64,000 nt of DNA, from positions 5,642,001 to 5,706,000 of the forward strand of contig NZ_CP127295.1 in the NCBI RefSeq assembly GCF_030285665.1. The letters are read 5' to 3'. Positions within the stretch are counted from its first letter, which is position 1; every line of letters begins with the position of its first letter. Source of the DNA: Amycolatopsis mongoliensis. GTDB lineage: Bacteria; Actinomycetota; Actinomycetes; Mycobacteriales; Pseudonocardiaceae. The notes under the pieces were generated by a model that ran no database searches, was not told where the DNA came from, and saw only the letters and a program-made list of their open reading frames with translations. A program made the translations under genes and the position numbers. Of the stretch, positions 31,460-40,279 are shown in pieces.

Positions 31460-33022
31460 ATGGCGTATCGGGAGGTTTCGGTGATCGAGATCAAGGAAGT
31501 GCTGCGGCTGTGGCTGGCAGGCCACTCGCTGCGTGAGGTGACCCGGCTGGCCGGGCTGGACCGCAAAACCGTCCGCCGGTACGTCCAGGCCGCGCAGGCG
31601 GCCGGCGTGGCCCGCGAGAGCGGCGACGGGCAGCTGACCGAGGAGGTCCTCGGAGCGGTGGTGGCCGTGGTCCGCCCAGACCGGCCCCGCGGCAACGGCG
31701 CGTCGTGGGAGGCGATCGCGGCGCAGCGCGAGCAGCTGCAGACATGGCTGAAGCAGGACCTGACGCTAGCGAAAATTCACATGCTGCTCGGACGTCGCGG
31801 TGTGGTGGTGCCGTATCGGACCTTGCACCGGTTCGCGGTAGCAGAGCTGGGATTCGGTCGAAAGCAGCCGACGGTGCGGGTGGCTGATGGCAAGCCGGGC
31901 CAGGAGGTCCAGGTCGATTTCGGCCGTCTCGGGCTGGTCCCGGACCCGGCCACCGGCGGTCGGCGGGTCGCCCAGGGGTTGATCTTCACCGCGGTCTACT
32001 CGCGGCACATGTTCGTCTATCTGACGCTGCGGCAGACCCTCGATGCGGTGGTGGCCGGGTTCGAGGCCGCGTGGGTGTTCTTCGGCGGTGTCTTCGCGGT
32101 TGTGGTGCCAGACAACATGAAGTCGATCGTGGACCAGGCCGACGCGACCGATCCGCGGTTGAACGACGCGTTCCGCGAGTACGCCCAGTCCCGCGGGTTC
32201 GTGGTGGACCCGGCGCGGGTCCGGCATCCTCGGGACAAGCCGAGGGTCGAGCGGTGTGTGCAGTATGCGCGGTCGAATTTCTTTGCGGGAGAGGACTTCC
32301 GTGACATCGACGACTGCCGGGCCCGCGCAGTCATCTGGTGCACGAAGGTCGCGGGGACCCGCATCCACGGCACCACCGCGCAACGGCCGGGTGAGGTGTT
32401 CGACGCCGAGGAACGCCCGCTGTTGCTGCCGGTGCCGGCTGAGGGGTTCGTGATCCCGTCCTACACGAGGCCGAAGGTGGCCCCGGATCGGCATGTCGAG
32501 GTCGCCAGGGCTCTCTACTCGGTGCCGGGTGACCTTATCGGGCAACGGATCCTGGCCCGCGCCGACGGCACGACGGTCAAGCTCTACTGGCGCAGTCAGC
32601 TGATCAAGGTCCACCCGCACCAGCAACCCGGGCGGCGGCGCACCGACCCGGCGGACCTGCCCAGCGAGGTGACCGCCTACGCGATGCGCGACCTTGACGC
32701 GTTGCACCGCCGGGCTGCCGCGCACGGCGAGCACATCGCCGCCTACACCACCGCGCTGCTGGAGCATCCGTTGCCCTGGACGAAAATGCGGCAGGTCTAT
32801 CGGCTGCTCGGTTTGGTCCGCCGGCATGGCGCCGACGCGGTCGAGGAGGCCTGCGGCCGCGCGTTGGAGGCCGAGGCGGTCAACGTCGGTCTGATCGATC
32901 GCATGCTCACCCGCGGCCTGGACGGCCAGCCCGCCAGTGCGCCGGCAGCTCCGGTTCAGGGCAAGTCCGCGAGCCGGTTTGTCCGCGACAGCAAGGACTT
33001 CACCGTCAGGAGGCCCTCATGA
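31460..33022 (+). CDS. istA: IS21-family transposase IstA
   Basis: The 520-residue DDE transposase has an N-terminal helix-turn-helix (H-S-L-R-E-V-T-R-L-A-G-L-D-R-K-T-V-R-R-Y) and an rve-type integrase core. First Asp lies in V-Q-V-D-F-G, second in V-V-P-D-N-M-K, and the Glu in the K-P-R-V-E-R segment. ATG 31460 is used; a GTG at 31481 preceded by GGGAGG is an alternative. The stop overlaps the istB start by four bases. The gene appears intact and possibly active. Confidence 0.92.
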   Translation: MAYREVSVIEIKEVLRLWLAGHSLREVTRLAGLDRKTVRRYVQAAQAAGVARESGDGQLTEEVLGAVVAVVRPDRPRGNGASWEAIAAQREQLQTWLKQDLTLAKIHMLLGRRGVVVPYRTLHRFAVAELGFGRKQPTVRVADGKPGQEVQVDFGRLGLVPDPATGGRRVAQGLIFTAVYSRHMFVYLTLRQTLDAVVAGFEAAWVFFGGVFAVVVPDNMKSIVDQADATDPRLNDAFREYAQSRGFVVDPARVRHPRDKPRVERCVQYARSNFFAGEDFRDIDDCRARAVIWCTKVAGTRIHGTTAQRPGEVFDAEERPLLLPVPAEGFVIPSYTRPKVAPDRHVEVARALYSVPGDLIGQRILARADGTTVKLYWRSQLIKVHPHQQPGRRRTDPADLPSEVTAYAMRDLDALHRRAAAHGEHIAAYTTALLEHPLPWTKMRQVYRLLGLVRRHGADAVEEACGRALEAEAVNVGLIDRMLTRGLDGQPASAPAAPVQGKSASRFVRDSKDFTVRRPS

Positions 33023-33840
33023 GCCCCGCCAACCGCACCCCGCGGACCGCGGCACCGAAGCCGATCGAGGTCACCGCGGAGCTGAAGACGCTGCTGCGGC
33101 GACTGAAGCTCGGCCGCCTGCTCGACACTCTGCCCGAACGACTCGCCCTCGCGCGCGCCGAGCATCTGCCGCATCACGACTTCCTGGAGATGCTGCTTGC
33201 TGACGAGGTCACCCGCCGCGACCGCCAATCAGCTCTGGTGCGCGCGAAGACCGCGCACCTGGAACCCGGGATGCATCTGGACGCCTGGGACGAGTCGACG
33301 AAGGTCACCTACGACCGGGCGCTCTGGGCCGAGCTGACCTCGCTGCGGTTCCTCGCCGACTCCTACAACGTGCTCATCATGGGCCCGGTCGGGGTCGGGA
33401 AAACTTTCCTGGCCAACGCTTTGGGTCATGCTGCGGTCCGGCGCAAGTACACTGTCCACACCGAACGCGCCGACAAGGTGTTTAAGCGTCTCAAGGCCGC
33501 GCGGTTGGACCACACCTACGACGAGGAGATGCGGAAGCTGCACCGGGTCGAGCTGCTCATCCTGGATGACCTGGCCTTGCATCCGCTGGATGCGTTGCAG
33601 ACCAACGACTTCTACCAGTTGATCGTGGAACGTCACCGGGAGGCCTCCACCATCGTCACCTCCAACCGGGAGCCGCCGGAGATCCTGGCGATGATGGCCG
33701 ACCCGCTGTTGGCCCAGTCCGCGATCGACCGGTTCCAGTCCGCCGCCTTTGAGCTCGTCATCGAAGGCGAGAGCTACCGGCAGCGGCAGAAGCCCACCAT
33801 CGCCACCCTCGCCGACCGGCACGACGACAGCCAGAGTTGA
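33019..33840 (+). CDS. istB: IS21-family helper ATPase IstB
   Basis: The 273-residue AAA+ ATPase resembles DnaC and selects target DNA for IstA. Walker A is G-P-V-G-V-G-K-T and Walker B L-L-I-L-D-D-L, followed by the T-S-N-R-E-P sensor region. Length is within the family range. The ATG overlaps the istA stop, giving translational coupling. Nothing indicates inactivation. Confidence 0.93.
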   Translation: MSPANRTPRTAAPKPIEVTAELKTLLRRLKLGRLLDTLPERLALARAEHLPHHDFLEMLLADEVTRRDRQSALVRAKTAHLEPGMHLDAWDESTKVTYDRALWAELTSLRFLADSYNVLIMGPVGVGKTFLANALGHAAVRRKYTVHTERADKVFKRLKAARLDHTYDEEMRKLHRVELLILDDLALHPLDALQTNDFYQLIVERHREASTIVTSNREPPEILAMMADPLLAQSAIDRFQSAAFELVIEGESYRQRQKPTIATLADRHDDSQS

Positions 33841-33892
33841 CCATTGCCACCGTCTGGACCACTATCAACACGCGGCCCGCGACCGCCGGCCC

Positions 33893-33939
33893 GAGCTGGT
33901 CCCTAGCTCGTGGAAAACGGTGGTCCCTTGCTCGTGGCA
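33893..33939. repeat. Right-end terminal repeats of the IS21 element
   Basis: The outer right end at 33919-33939 is matched by an inner degenerate copy, GGTCCCTAGCTCGTGG, about 26 bp inward. Both are inverted relative to the left-end copies. Confidence 0.7.
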
Positions 33940-33948
33940 GGCGGCAGT

Positions 33949-34008
33949 GAAGGCCTCCGGTTGTGAAGTGGAGCTGTCGAGGAACCGCTTCATCCACCGG
34001 AGGCCTTC
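33949..34008 (+). promoter_or_regulatory. Hairpin sequestering the RBS of an IS481-type transposase remnant
   Basis: Arms GAAGGCCTCCGGT (33949-33961) and ACCGGAGGCCTTC (33996-34008) are perfect. An inner stem (TGAAGTGG with CCGCTTCA) extends the pairing. The right arm contains GGAGG directly before the GTG at 34009, so folding of a read-through RNA would hide the ribosome binding site. Confidence 0.55.
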
Positions 34009-34320
34009 GTGTCCCACCCCGACGCCACCCTGACCAACGCACCCGCCTGCGGCCCTCCGCCTCGTCGTCGAGCAGGGCTGGACCCTGCGCCGAAGCGGCG
34101 AAGCTGTTCATGGTCGCTGCCGAGACCGCCGCGAAGTGGGCCGACCGCTACCGCGCCGAACGCGGCCGGGATGGCTGACCGCACCAGCCGCCCACACCAC
34201 GGCCCGCCCGCACCCCCAGCCCGGTGGTGCGGGCGATCGTGCGGTTGTGGTGGCGGCACCGGCTGGGCCCGGTCCAGATCGCCGGCCGGCTCGGCCTGCC
34301 CGCCTCCACCGTGCACGCGG
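34009..34320 (+). pseudogene. Frameshifted IS481-family transposase N-terminus
   Basis: Across at least two frames, this region encodes S-H-P-D-A-T-L-T-N-A, then G-W-T-L-R-R-A-A-K-L-F, then A-K-W-A-D-R-Y-R-A-E-R, then the R-L-G-L-P-A-S-T-V-H region of the IS481 helix-turn-helix domain. The catalytic DDE part is missing; the sequence switches near 34,320 to an unrelated minus-strand gene fragment. It is a dead remnant. Confidence 0.7.
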
Positions 34321-34444
34321 GCGCCCCGGCCAGCGCGACGGCGGCACGGCTGGCGAACAGCAGCCCCTCAATCTCGGCCCGGTCGTCGAAGCCGTCACGC
34401 CCGGCCGCGTAGAGGTTGAGCGAGCCGAGGGTGGTGCCGGCCAC
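34320..34444 (-). pseudogene. Fragment of a GAF-domain (GAF-ANTAR-type) protein
   Basis: The minus strand reads A-G-T-T-L-G-S-L-N-L-Y-A, then G-R-D-G-F-D-D-R-A-E-I-E-G-L-L-F-A, the closing strands of a GAF domain as found in actinomycete GAF-ANTAR regulators. Both flanks are broken: the IS481 remnant joins one side, and sequence toward 34,610 is out of frame. No ANTAR domain remains. Confidence 0.5.
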
Positions 34445-34610
34445 GAACAGTCCTTGCAGGGCTGGTCATCGGTGCGGTGGCGGGCGGCTGGGGTAACCAC
34501 ATGTGGCGCCTCGGGGATGAGCCGGTCGTGCGAATGCCGCCATGGACCCCACTCCGGCCCGCTTGCTGTCCGCATCCGCGCCGGGACCCACACTGAATCC
34601 GAGGAGGCAC

Positions 34611-35354
34611 TCAATACCGCTGCGCGTACCAGGTCGGTGGCTCGCCGAACATGCTCTTGAAGTCGCGGATGAAGTGGCCCTGGTCAGCGTAGCCGAGGTC
34701 GGCCGCCAGCGCGGCCCAGTCGATCAGCCCGCCGGCGGCCATGCGCGCGGTCACCTCGTGCAGACGGTAGCGGCGGATCACCCACTTGGGCCCGATGCCG
34801 ACGTACTCCGCGAACAGCCGTTGCAGGCCCCGCGTGCTCAGCCCGACCTCACCGGCGAGGCGTTCGACGCTGGTCACGGCATTGTTCTTGGCGATCAGCT
34901 CGACGGCGGCCACTGCTTGGTGCACCCGGGGGTCGTCGTCCGGCAGGTGTTTCAGCAGGAACGCGTCCACGGTCGGCACGTCGAGCGTTGTGGGCAGGTC
35001 AGAGCCGAATATCTCGGTCGCCGGGACGACGCGGTCGGTGATCGTCGAGACGGGGGCACCGAGGAACGGGCGGAAGCAGCCCGGTCGGAACGCGACGCCG
35101 AAGACGTGGTCGCGGCCCTCGAGGACCCTGAGCTGGTAGCCGCTGCACACGCCGTTGACGTCCGCGCGGCCGCCGCCGAACGACAGGTGCACGTTCGGGT
35201 ACGGCACGATCTTCTGCCGGTAGGGCTCGGAGTAGTCCCAGCGAGCCTCCCAGTACCGCTCCACCCATGGCGCGAGCGCCGGCAACGGGTCGTGGAACGC
35301 GTGGCGCTGATACCTGGTCCATGCACTCCGCAGCTCACGAACGTCCCGCCTCAC
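34611..35354 (-). CDS. AraC-family transcriptional regulator
   Basis: The 247-residue product has a DUF6597-like N-terminal sensor region (W-V-E-R-Y-W-E-A-R-W ... P-N-V-H-L-S-F) and a C-terminal AraC helix-turn-helix. That domain is visible as V-E-R-L-A-G-E-V-G-L-S-T-R-G-L-Q-R-L-F and A-D-L-G-Y-A-D-Q-G-H-F-I-R-D-F. The GTG at 35354 is chosen because longer frames run antisense through the neighbouring gene. It is divergent from the TIGR03086-type gene across 64 bp and probably regulates it. Confidence 0.85.
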   Translation of the reverse strand: MRRDVRELRSAWTRYQRHAFHDPLPALAPWVERYWEARWDYSEPYRQKIVPYPNVHLSFGGGRADVNGVCSGYQLRVLEGRDHVFGVAFRPGCFRPFLGAPVSTITDRVVPATEIFGSDLPTTLDVPTVDAFLLKHLPDDDPRVHQAVAAVELIAKNNAVTSVERLAGEVGLSTRGLQRLFAEYVGIGPKWVIRRYRLHEVTARMAAGGLIDWAALAADLGYADQGHFIRDFKSMFGEPPTWYAQRY

Positions 35355-35418
35355 ACAGCGGAGTGTATGTCGTTTTTGTTCAATACTCCTCCAGGCCGCG
35401 CCGCTTAGCGTGGCCGCC

Positions 35419-35988
35419 ATGGCACACATTTCCAACGCGGCCGATGCCATGGCCGCGGTCGTCCGCACCATCACCGACGACCAGCTCGCCAACAAGACTC
35501 CGTGCACGGAGTACGACGTGCGGGCTCTGGTCAACCATCTCCTGTTCTGGGGCCCGTCGCTCGCCGGCGCCGGTCGCAAGGAGTCCGTTCCGCAGCCGGC
35601 GGTGGCCGAGTCCGATGTGGACTTGGCGGCCGGCGACTGGCGCGGCCGCCTGCTCGCTTTGCTGGACGACATCACGTCGTCATGGGCGCTTCCGAGCGCT
35701 TGGGAGGGCGAGACGAGCATGGGTACGCCACACATGCTGCCCGCTCCCGTCATGGGAGACATGATCATCGGCGAGCTGGCCGTGCACGGCTGGGACCTGG
35801 CGGTCGCGACCGGGCAGCGGCTGGAACTGGCCGCCGATCTGCTGGCGCATCTGCACGACACAGTGTTCGCCGGCGTGGAGCAGGGCAGGGAGATGGGCAT
35901 GTACGGACCGGAGGTCGCGGTGCCGGCCGATGCACCCACTTTGGACCGCATCCTCGGCCTGACCGGCCGTGATCCCGCCTGGACGTAG
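35419..35988 (+). CDS. TIGR03086-family (DinB/maleylpyruvate isomerase N-like) metal-binding protein
   Basis: The 189-residue four-helix-bundle protein has L-V-N-H-L-L-F-W early and E-L-A-V-H-G-W-D-L-A later, supplying His ligands of the mycothiol-dependent DinB-like fold. These proteins are thought to act as thiol transferases in mycothiol-using actinomycetes; the substrate is unknown. ATG 35419 is preferred to GTG 35410. Pairing with a divergent AraC regulator suggests induction by a small molecule. Confidence 0.8.
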   Translation: MAHISNAADAMAAVVRTITDDQLANKTPCTEYDVRALVNHLLFWGPSLAGAGRKESVPQPAVAESDVDLAAGDWRGRLLALLDDITSSWALPSAWEGETSMGTPHMLPAPVMGDMIIGELAVHGWDLAVATGQRLELAADLLAHLHDTVFAGVEQGREMGMYGPEVAVPADAPTLDRILGLTGRDPAWT

Positions 35989-35999
35989 TCGGCTACTGG

Positions 36000-36177
36000 C
36001 GATGTCGGTCCCATCTGGCGCGAGCTGTCGAAGCGTGGTGCGGTGGCTTCGACGTCGCTGTCCTCGATTTGCGTCTGGTAACAGCAGCGTGATCGGGTCG
36101 TCGGGATGATGGCGGCGGACGAGTTCGGTGGCTGCCCAGGAACCGATGCCACCAGACCACTGAATCACGCGATGCAC
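36000..36177 (-). pseudogene. Frameshifted PP-loop (PAPS-reductase-like) fragment
   Basis: A GTG at 36177 follows GGAGG and opens V-H-R-V-I-Q-W-S-G-G-I-G-S-W-A-A, a PP-loop-like SGGxxS motif. A frameshift near 36,082 is needed to continue as T-Q-I-E-D-S-D-V-E, where relatives carry an acidic D-T-x-x-E-D-x-D segment. The remainder of the domain is absent. It belongs to a class often found in phage and integrative elements. Confidence 0.5.
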
Positions 36178-36271
36178 GACATGGCCTCCTGCCATGGCAG
36201 CGCCGCGGCGTTTCGGAGCGTGGAACGATGCCCCGGGACGCCGCGGCCGAGCTGGATGTCGGGGACGTTGG

Positions 36272-37253
36272 CTACCAGCGCGTCGCGCCGACCCGGCCGG
36301 CGATCTCGTCCAGCTCGTGCTCGACGACGTCGGCCCTGGCGTGTTGCTGGAACAGCAGCCCGACGGTGGCAGCGCCGAGTGCGCCGTGGGCGTGGACCAG
36401 GGCACAGGCGGTGAGGTGGCGGTTGCCGCGGCGCACGGCACTGGCCGCGGTCAGCGTGGCCAGCCGGGCACGAGCGTGGGGATCGGTGCTGCCGCGGTGG
36501 AGCGCCAGCCACAGCTGCTCGACCCGCTGCGGGTCCAGATCAGCTGGTGGCAGGAACATGGGCCCGTAGACGGCGTTGTCGGCCAGCGCGGAGGTGACGG
36601 CGAACGCCGCGATATCGTCGATGAACTCGCCGCAGCCGGCCTGGATGGTGGCGTGCGTGACGAGCCGGTTGGCTTCGTCGCCGCGGCGCAGCAGGAACGG
36701 CACGACCCGGCGGGCGAATCGGCCGACGCGGACCGGCAGGGTCTCGCCGGGCCTGGAGAAGGGCAGCCGCCAGGTCGGGGTCGGGGCGTCGCCGCCGAGC
36801 TGGACGGGCTCGGCGAAGTCGAGCTCGGCGCGCGGTGTGATGGCGGTGCCGAGGTGGGTGGGGCGGCGGTAGTCGCGCCAGGGGGCGCCGGGGCGGGTGT
36901 GCGGGCCCAGTAGCGGCCGATGACGGTGTGTCCGGCGGGGCGCAGCTCGGCCTCGAGCGCGGCGATCGCGGCGCGCAACGGAAGCCACCGCGGGGCGTGC
37001 TCCTCGGAGATCACGATGACGGCCAGGTCGGTGTCGCGGTCAGCCGGCAGCGCGGCTTGCACGTGTTCGGCGATCTCGCGGGTGGTCAGGCCGCGCACTC
37101 GTATCGCGGGGAACGCCGCGCCGGCGCGGTGAGGCGCCCTCGGCTGGCGGTGCGGGCGTGGGCGTGGGATGGCAGGGCGATGACGTGCAGGGTGTCGGTG
37201 CAGGTGTCGGGCAGGGATCCGATCAGTTCACCTGGCGTCAGGTACACGGTCAC
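36272..37253 (-). pseudogene. Frameshifted DUF4192-like gene
   Basis: Three overlapping minus-strand frames together resemble a DUF4192 protein. V-T-V-Y-L-T-P-G-E-L-I-G-S-L-P starts at 37253, L-A-V-I-V-I-S-E-E-H continues in a second frame, and the long helical C-terminus (A-V-R-R-G-N-R-H-L-T-A-C-A-L-V-H-A-H-G) uses a third. At least two frameshifts separate them. DUF4192 genes are frequent cargo of actinomycete integrative elements. The family call is by pattern only. Confidence 0.5.
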
Positions 37254-37403
37254 GGATCGCGGCGTCGCTGCTGATGTTCGGTGCCCTCGCGGGCGCAACG
37301 ATGGCCGCGGCTGCGCGTCCCGGATGGGTGGGACGTTCTGGTGTCCCCCGTTACCATGCACACCCCCGCACGCCTTCATGATCGTCGCATGAACGCCTAT
37401 TCG

Positions 37404-37431
37404 GAATTCATATTTCGGCTATCATGAATTC
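37404..37431. promoter_or_regulatory. AT-rich palindrome upstream of the esterase-like gene
   Basis: GAATTCAT and ATGAATTC form a perfect 8-bp dyad with a 12-base spacer in one of the most AT-rich stretches of the window. It lies 43 bp before the start at 37474, so it is a plausible operator or promoter element. Confidence 0.45.
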
Positions 37432-37473
37432 TTCTCAGCAATGTGTGCCGATAACCTCACCACGGAGCACGTT

Positions 37474-38691
37474 ATGCGGAAGACGGACGTTGAGGCGACC
37501 ACGGATCTGGCCGGTGCGGCGCTCGCCGCCGGGATCTCTGCCATCCAGGACACGCATACGGGTATTGCCGGCAGGCCCTTCAGGGTGCTCGGTGTGGCGG
37601 CCGCACCGGCTCGGCTGATCCACGACACGGTCAGCACCGCGGTGTACGCCGGGCTGCGCGCCGGTCTTCGGGCCGCGGCCGGACTGGGCGCCATCGCCGT
37701 ACCGGCCGATGAGAGTCCTGCTGTGGACTCCCATCGCACGGGTTCGGCAGTCCTCGCCGTGCTCAACGGACTCTACGGCGACCACCTCGCGGCGCGCGGA
37801 AACCGGTTCGCCTTCGGTATGACCGTGCGCCACGAAGGTGGCGATCTGTCGCTCGAACCGGACGGACTGGCCGGCGCTTTCCCGGACGCGACCGCACGTC
37901 TGGTCGTCTTCGTCCACGGACTGTGTGAAACCGACAGGGCGTGGCGCTACGGTTCGGCGCCGGACTCCGGTCCGGCCGGCTATGGCGATCGGCTGCACAA
38001 CGATCTGGGCTTCACGCCGCTGTATCTGCGCTACAACACCGGTCTGCACGTTTCCGAGAACGGCAGGGCCCTCGCCGGGCTGCTCGACGAACTCGTCCGT
38101 GGCTGGCCGGTTCCCGTCCGGGAAGTCGTACTCGTCGGCCATTCCATGGGCGGTCTGGTCGCCCGCAGCGCATGCCACTACCGCCGGGCCGGGCGGCAGC
38201 CCTGGACCGACGCGGTCCGGCACGTGTTCTGCCTGGGTGCGCCGCATCTGGGCGCGGATCTGGAGAAGGGCACCAACGTGCTGGCGTGGGCGCTGGCCAA
38301 GCTACCGGAGACGCGGAGCCTGGCCGGCGTGCTCAACGCCCGCAGCGTCGGCATCAAGGACCTCCGGTTCGGCTCCTGCGCCGACGAGGACTGGTGCGAC
38401 TGCGATCCGGACGAGTTTCTCCGGGACCGCTGTCAGGAGGTGCCGTTCCTGCCCGGTGCGCACTACTACTTCATCGCCGCGACGCTGAACCCGCAAGCGG
38501 TGGGTCAGGTGTTCGGCGATCTTCTGGTGCGCCTGCCGAGCGCCTCCGGACAGGGCGACGGCACCGGCCGCCGCGTCCCCTTCGAGGTCGAACACGGGCA
38601 CCATGTCCCCGGCCTGCACCACTTCGACCTGCTCAACCATCCGGCGGTATACCGGCAGATGCACACCTGGCTCACCCGCCACAACGGCTGA
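37474..38691 (+). CDS. Alpha/beta-hydrolase (PGAP1/lipase-like)
   Basis: The 405-residue product carries the nucleophile elbow G-H-S-M-G-G with Ser224 and an oxyanion segment V-F-V-H-G-L-C-E-T near residue 145. It ends in a histidine-rich segment (H-H-V-P-G-L-H-H-F-D) that can supply the catalytic His. The first ~110 residues are helical and lack a clear signal peptide. The ATG at 37474 is preceded by GGAG; a GTG at 37441 is the alternative. PGAP1-like lipases and esterases share this plan, but the substrate is unknown. It stands alone. Confidence 0.8.
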   Translation: MRKTDVEATTDLAGAALAAGISAIQDTHTGIAGRPFRVLGVAAAPARLIHDTVSTAVYAGLRAGLRAAAGLGAIAVPADESPAVDSHRTGSAVLAVLNGLYGDHLAARGNRFAFGMTVRHEGGDLSLEPDGLAGAFPDATARLVVFVHGLCETDRAWRYGSAPDSGPAGYGDRLHNDLGFTPLYLRYNTGLHVSENGRALAGLLDELVRGWPVPVREVVLVGHSMGGLVARSACHYRRAGRQPWTDAVRHVFCLGAPHLGADLEKGTNVLAWALAKLPETRSLAGVLNARSVGIKDLRFGSCADEDWCDCDPDEFLRDRCQEVPFLPGAHYYFIAATLNPQAVGQVFGDLLVRLPSASGQGDGTGRRVPFEVEHGHHVPGLHHFDLLNHPAVYRQMHTWLTRHNG

Positions 38692-38866
38692 CTGGGTTCC
38701 GCGGCAAGGGTGAACGGTCACCGCTCGCCTTGCTCGGTTTGACCGGAGCAATCGGGCTGTTCGTAGCGACCCCGGCTTCGTGGACTGGCCGGTGCGCAGT
38801 TCACGGCGTCGCGCCGGGCCGGTCTCGGGCTGGTCGCGAGCGTGACTGCTGCCTGCAACCTCGGCC

Positions 38867-39466
38867 ATGCCGCCACAACCACGCCACAGAACTCGGCGGC
38901 CTCTCCGGCCGCGGCCGGGTCCGGACTTCCGGCCGGACGAGGCCGCATCGATGCCCGCGCCGGGCGCGTGCAAGCTGGGCAGCCGCGACGGCCAGCCGCT
39001 GCCGGACCCGACTGGCACACCCGGTGCGGTGAACCCGCAGGTCAACCAGGGCAATATCGACGACACCATATGCAAGTCCGGCTGGACCAAGACGGTGCGC
39101 CCCCTGACGTCGAAGACGAACCCGATGAAAGCCGCTTCCGCCCGCTCCTACAACATCCCGCCCGGGGAGAAAGGCGAATACGACCACCTGGTCAGCCTCG
39201 AACTCGGCGGCGCCCCCAGACGACCGCGCAACCTCTGGGGCGAACCCGGGACCATCCCCAACCCCGAGGACGCGGTCGAGAACAAACTCGATCAGGCTGT
39301 GTGCTCAGGCCTGATCCCGCTGGCGACCGCGCAGAAGGCGATCGCCGCGGACTGGGTGACCGCCTTCGACGACACCGGCTTACGCGTGACCGGCGGCAAA
39401 GTATGCCTGCGCGACAACCCGACCACATGCGTCACCAGCCGACACGGCGACCAAGACGGCAACTGA
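38867..39466 (+). CDS. Exported HNH-like protein with a probably frameshifted N-terminus
   Basis: The conserved part (about 38,951-39,466) contains E-Y-D-H-L-V-S-L-E-L-G-G followed by R-N-L-W and N-K-L-D, an H-N-type nuclease-like core seen in small exported actinomycete proteins of unknown role. The start is uncertain. The frame upstream of 38,935 is arginine/proline-rich nonsense, whereas another frame (38,810-38,935) reads like an export signal ending in V-T-A-A-C-N. A frameshift probably separates them. A decayed copy of its C-terminus lies at 45,017. Confidence 0.5.
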   Translation: MPPQPRHRTRRPLRPRPGPDFRPDEAASMPAPGACKLGSRDGQPLPDPTGTPGAVNPQVNQGNIDDTICKSGWTKTVRPLTSKTNPMKAASARSYNIPPGEKGEYDHLVSLELGGAPRRPRNLWGEPGTIPNPEDAVENKLDQAVCSGLIPLATAQKAIAADWVTAFDDTGLRVTGGKVCLRDNPTTCVTSRHGDQDGN

Positions 39467-39513
39467 CCGCAACGACAACCACCGCGTGGACCGATCACAG
39501 CACCGGCTACCAA

Positions 39514-39600
39514 ACGTCCGCTATTGCCGATGAGCGGATGTCGGCGTCGCCGTCGGTCGGTAACGACCACACGGTGGTGGCTTCAGTTCGATCCACACCT
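39514..39600. repeat. Dispersed repeat copy 1
   Basis: It begins ACGTCCGCTATTGCCGATGA and continues to ...TGGTGGCTTCAGTTCGATC. Similar sequence occurs at 45,235-45,257 (first part only) and 45,939-46,025 (whole length, diverged). It lies just downstream of the HNH-like gene. Confidence 0.55.
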
Positions 39601-39727
39601 GCCGACGCTGATCAGACTCCACATCACCGGCCTACGCCTCCTCGCTCCGACGACAGCGGCGCGACCCATCCCCCGCCGCCCGCGGACCGGACCTCCGCCC
39701 TTCCCTGATCTCGGTGGCCCCGGCCGG

Positions 39728-40279
39728 CTACTGCGGGCGTGCGGGAAGGTCGGCGAGGAACGTCGCGGGCACAGCACGCGGACGGCGGGGTCCCCAGCGG
39801 CTGACGGCGAACAGGACGACGCACGAGCGGCCCGTGCCACCGACCCACGCAGGCTGCGCGCGATCGAACGCCAACGGCGGAGGGCGGTGCCACAAGCTGG
39901 CTCCACCCCGCAGCCGAGCACCATCGCCGTCGCGGTACCGGACGACGTAGTCGAGCTTCCGCCCGGGATCCATCCCCGGCCTGGAGAACGCGGCGGCGAG
40001 GCACCCTGCCGGTTCGCTCACGAACACCGCCTGGACCGTCACGGCTCGCCAGCCGGTGCGCCGGACCGACTCGTAGCGCATCCACCACAGCACCGCCCCC
40101 GGCGTGAAGCACACCGATGCCGCGATCACCACAAACGCAACGAACGACAAGATGTCGCTGCCGCTGCTGTACGAGATCAGCAGGACCACCAGCCCGACCA
40201 CCCACGCCATGCCGCACGCCGTCGCCCGCAGTGCGACCGCCCCCACCCGCTCCAGCTCGCGAGCCAGTTCCGCCTCCAT
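39728..40279 (-). CDS. Two-TM membrane protein of unknown function
   Basis: The 183-residue product has a short N-terminal helix, then two membrane helices (about residues 24-45 and 50-72). A soluble beta-rich part follows, with V-R-R-T-G-W-R-A-V-T-V and L-D-Y-V-V-R-Y-R-D-G-D-G. ATG 40279 has a weak G-rich upstream site. No family is recognised. A role as a small envelope protein is possible. It converges on the HNH-like gene. Confidence 0.55.
   Translation of the reverse strand: MEAELARELERVGAVALRATACGMAWVVGLVVLLISYSSGSDILSFVAFVVIAASVCFTPGAVLWWMRYESVRRTGWRAVTVQAVFVSEPAGCLAAAFSRPGMDPGRKLDYVVRYRDGDGARLRGGASLWHRPPPLAFDRAQPAWVGGTGRSCVVLFAVSRWGPRRPRAVPATFLADLPARPQ

Larger units (their letters stand above)
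31315..33939 (+). mobile_element. Complete IS21-family insertion sequence
   Basis: The element is about 2.6 kb. Its ends are TGCCACGAGCATGGGACCACC (31315-31335) and, inverted, GGTGGTCCCTTGCTCGTGGCA (33919-33939), 20 of 21 matching. It contains istA and istB in the usual overlapping order, both intact. No 4-8-bp target duplication is evident at these limits. It sits in the middle of decayed genes, consistent with an insertion-prone island. Confidence 0.88.
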
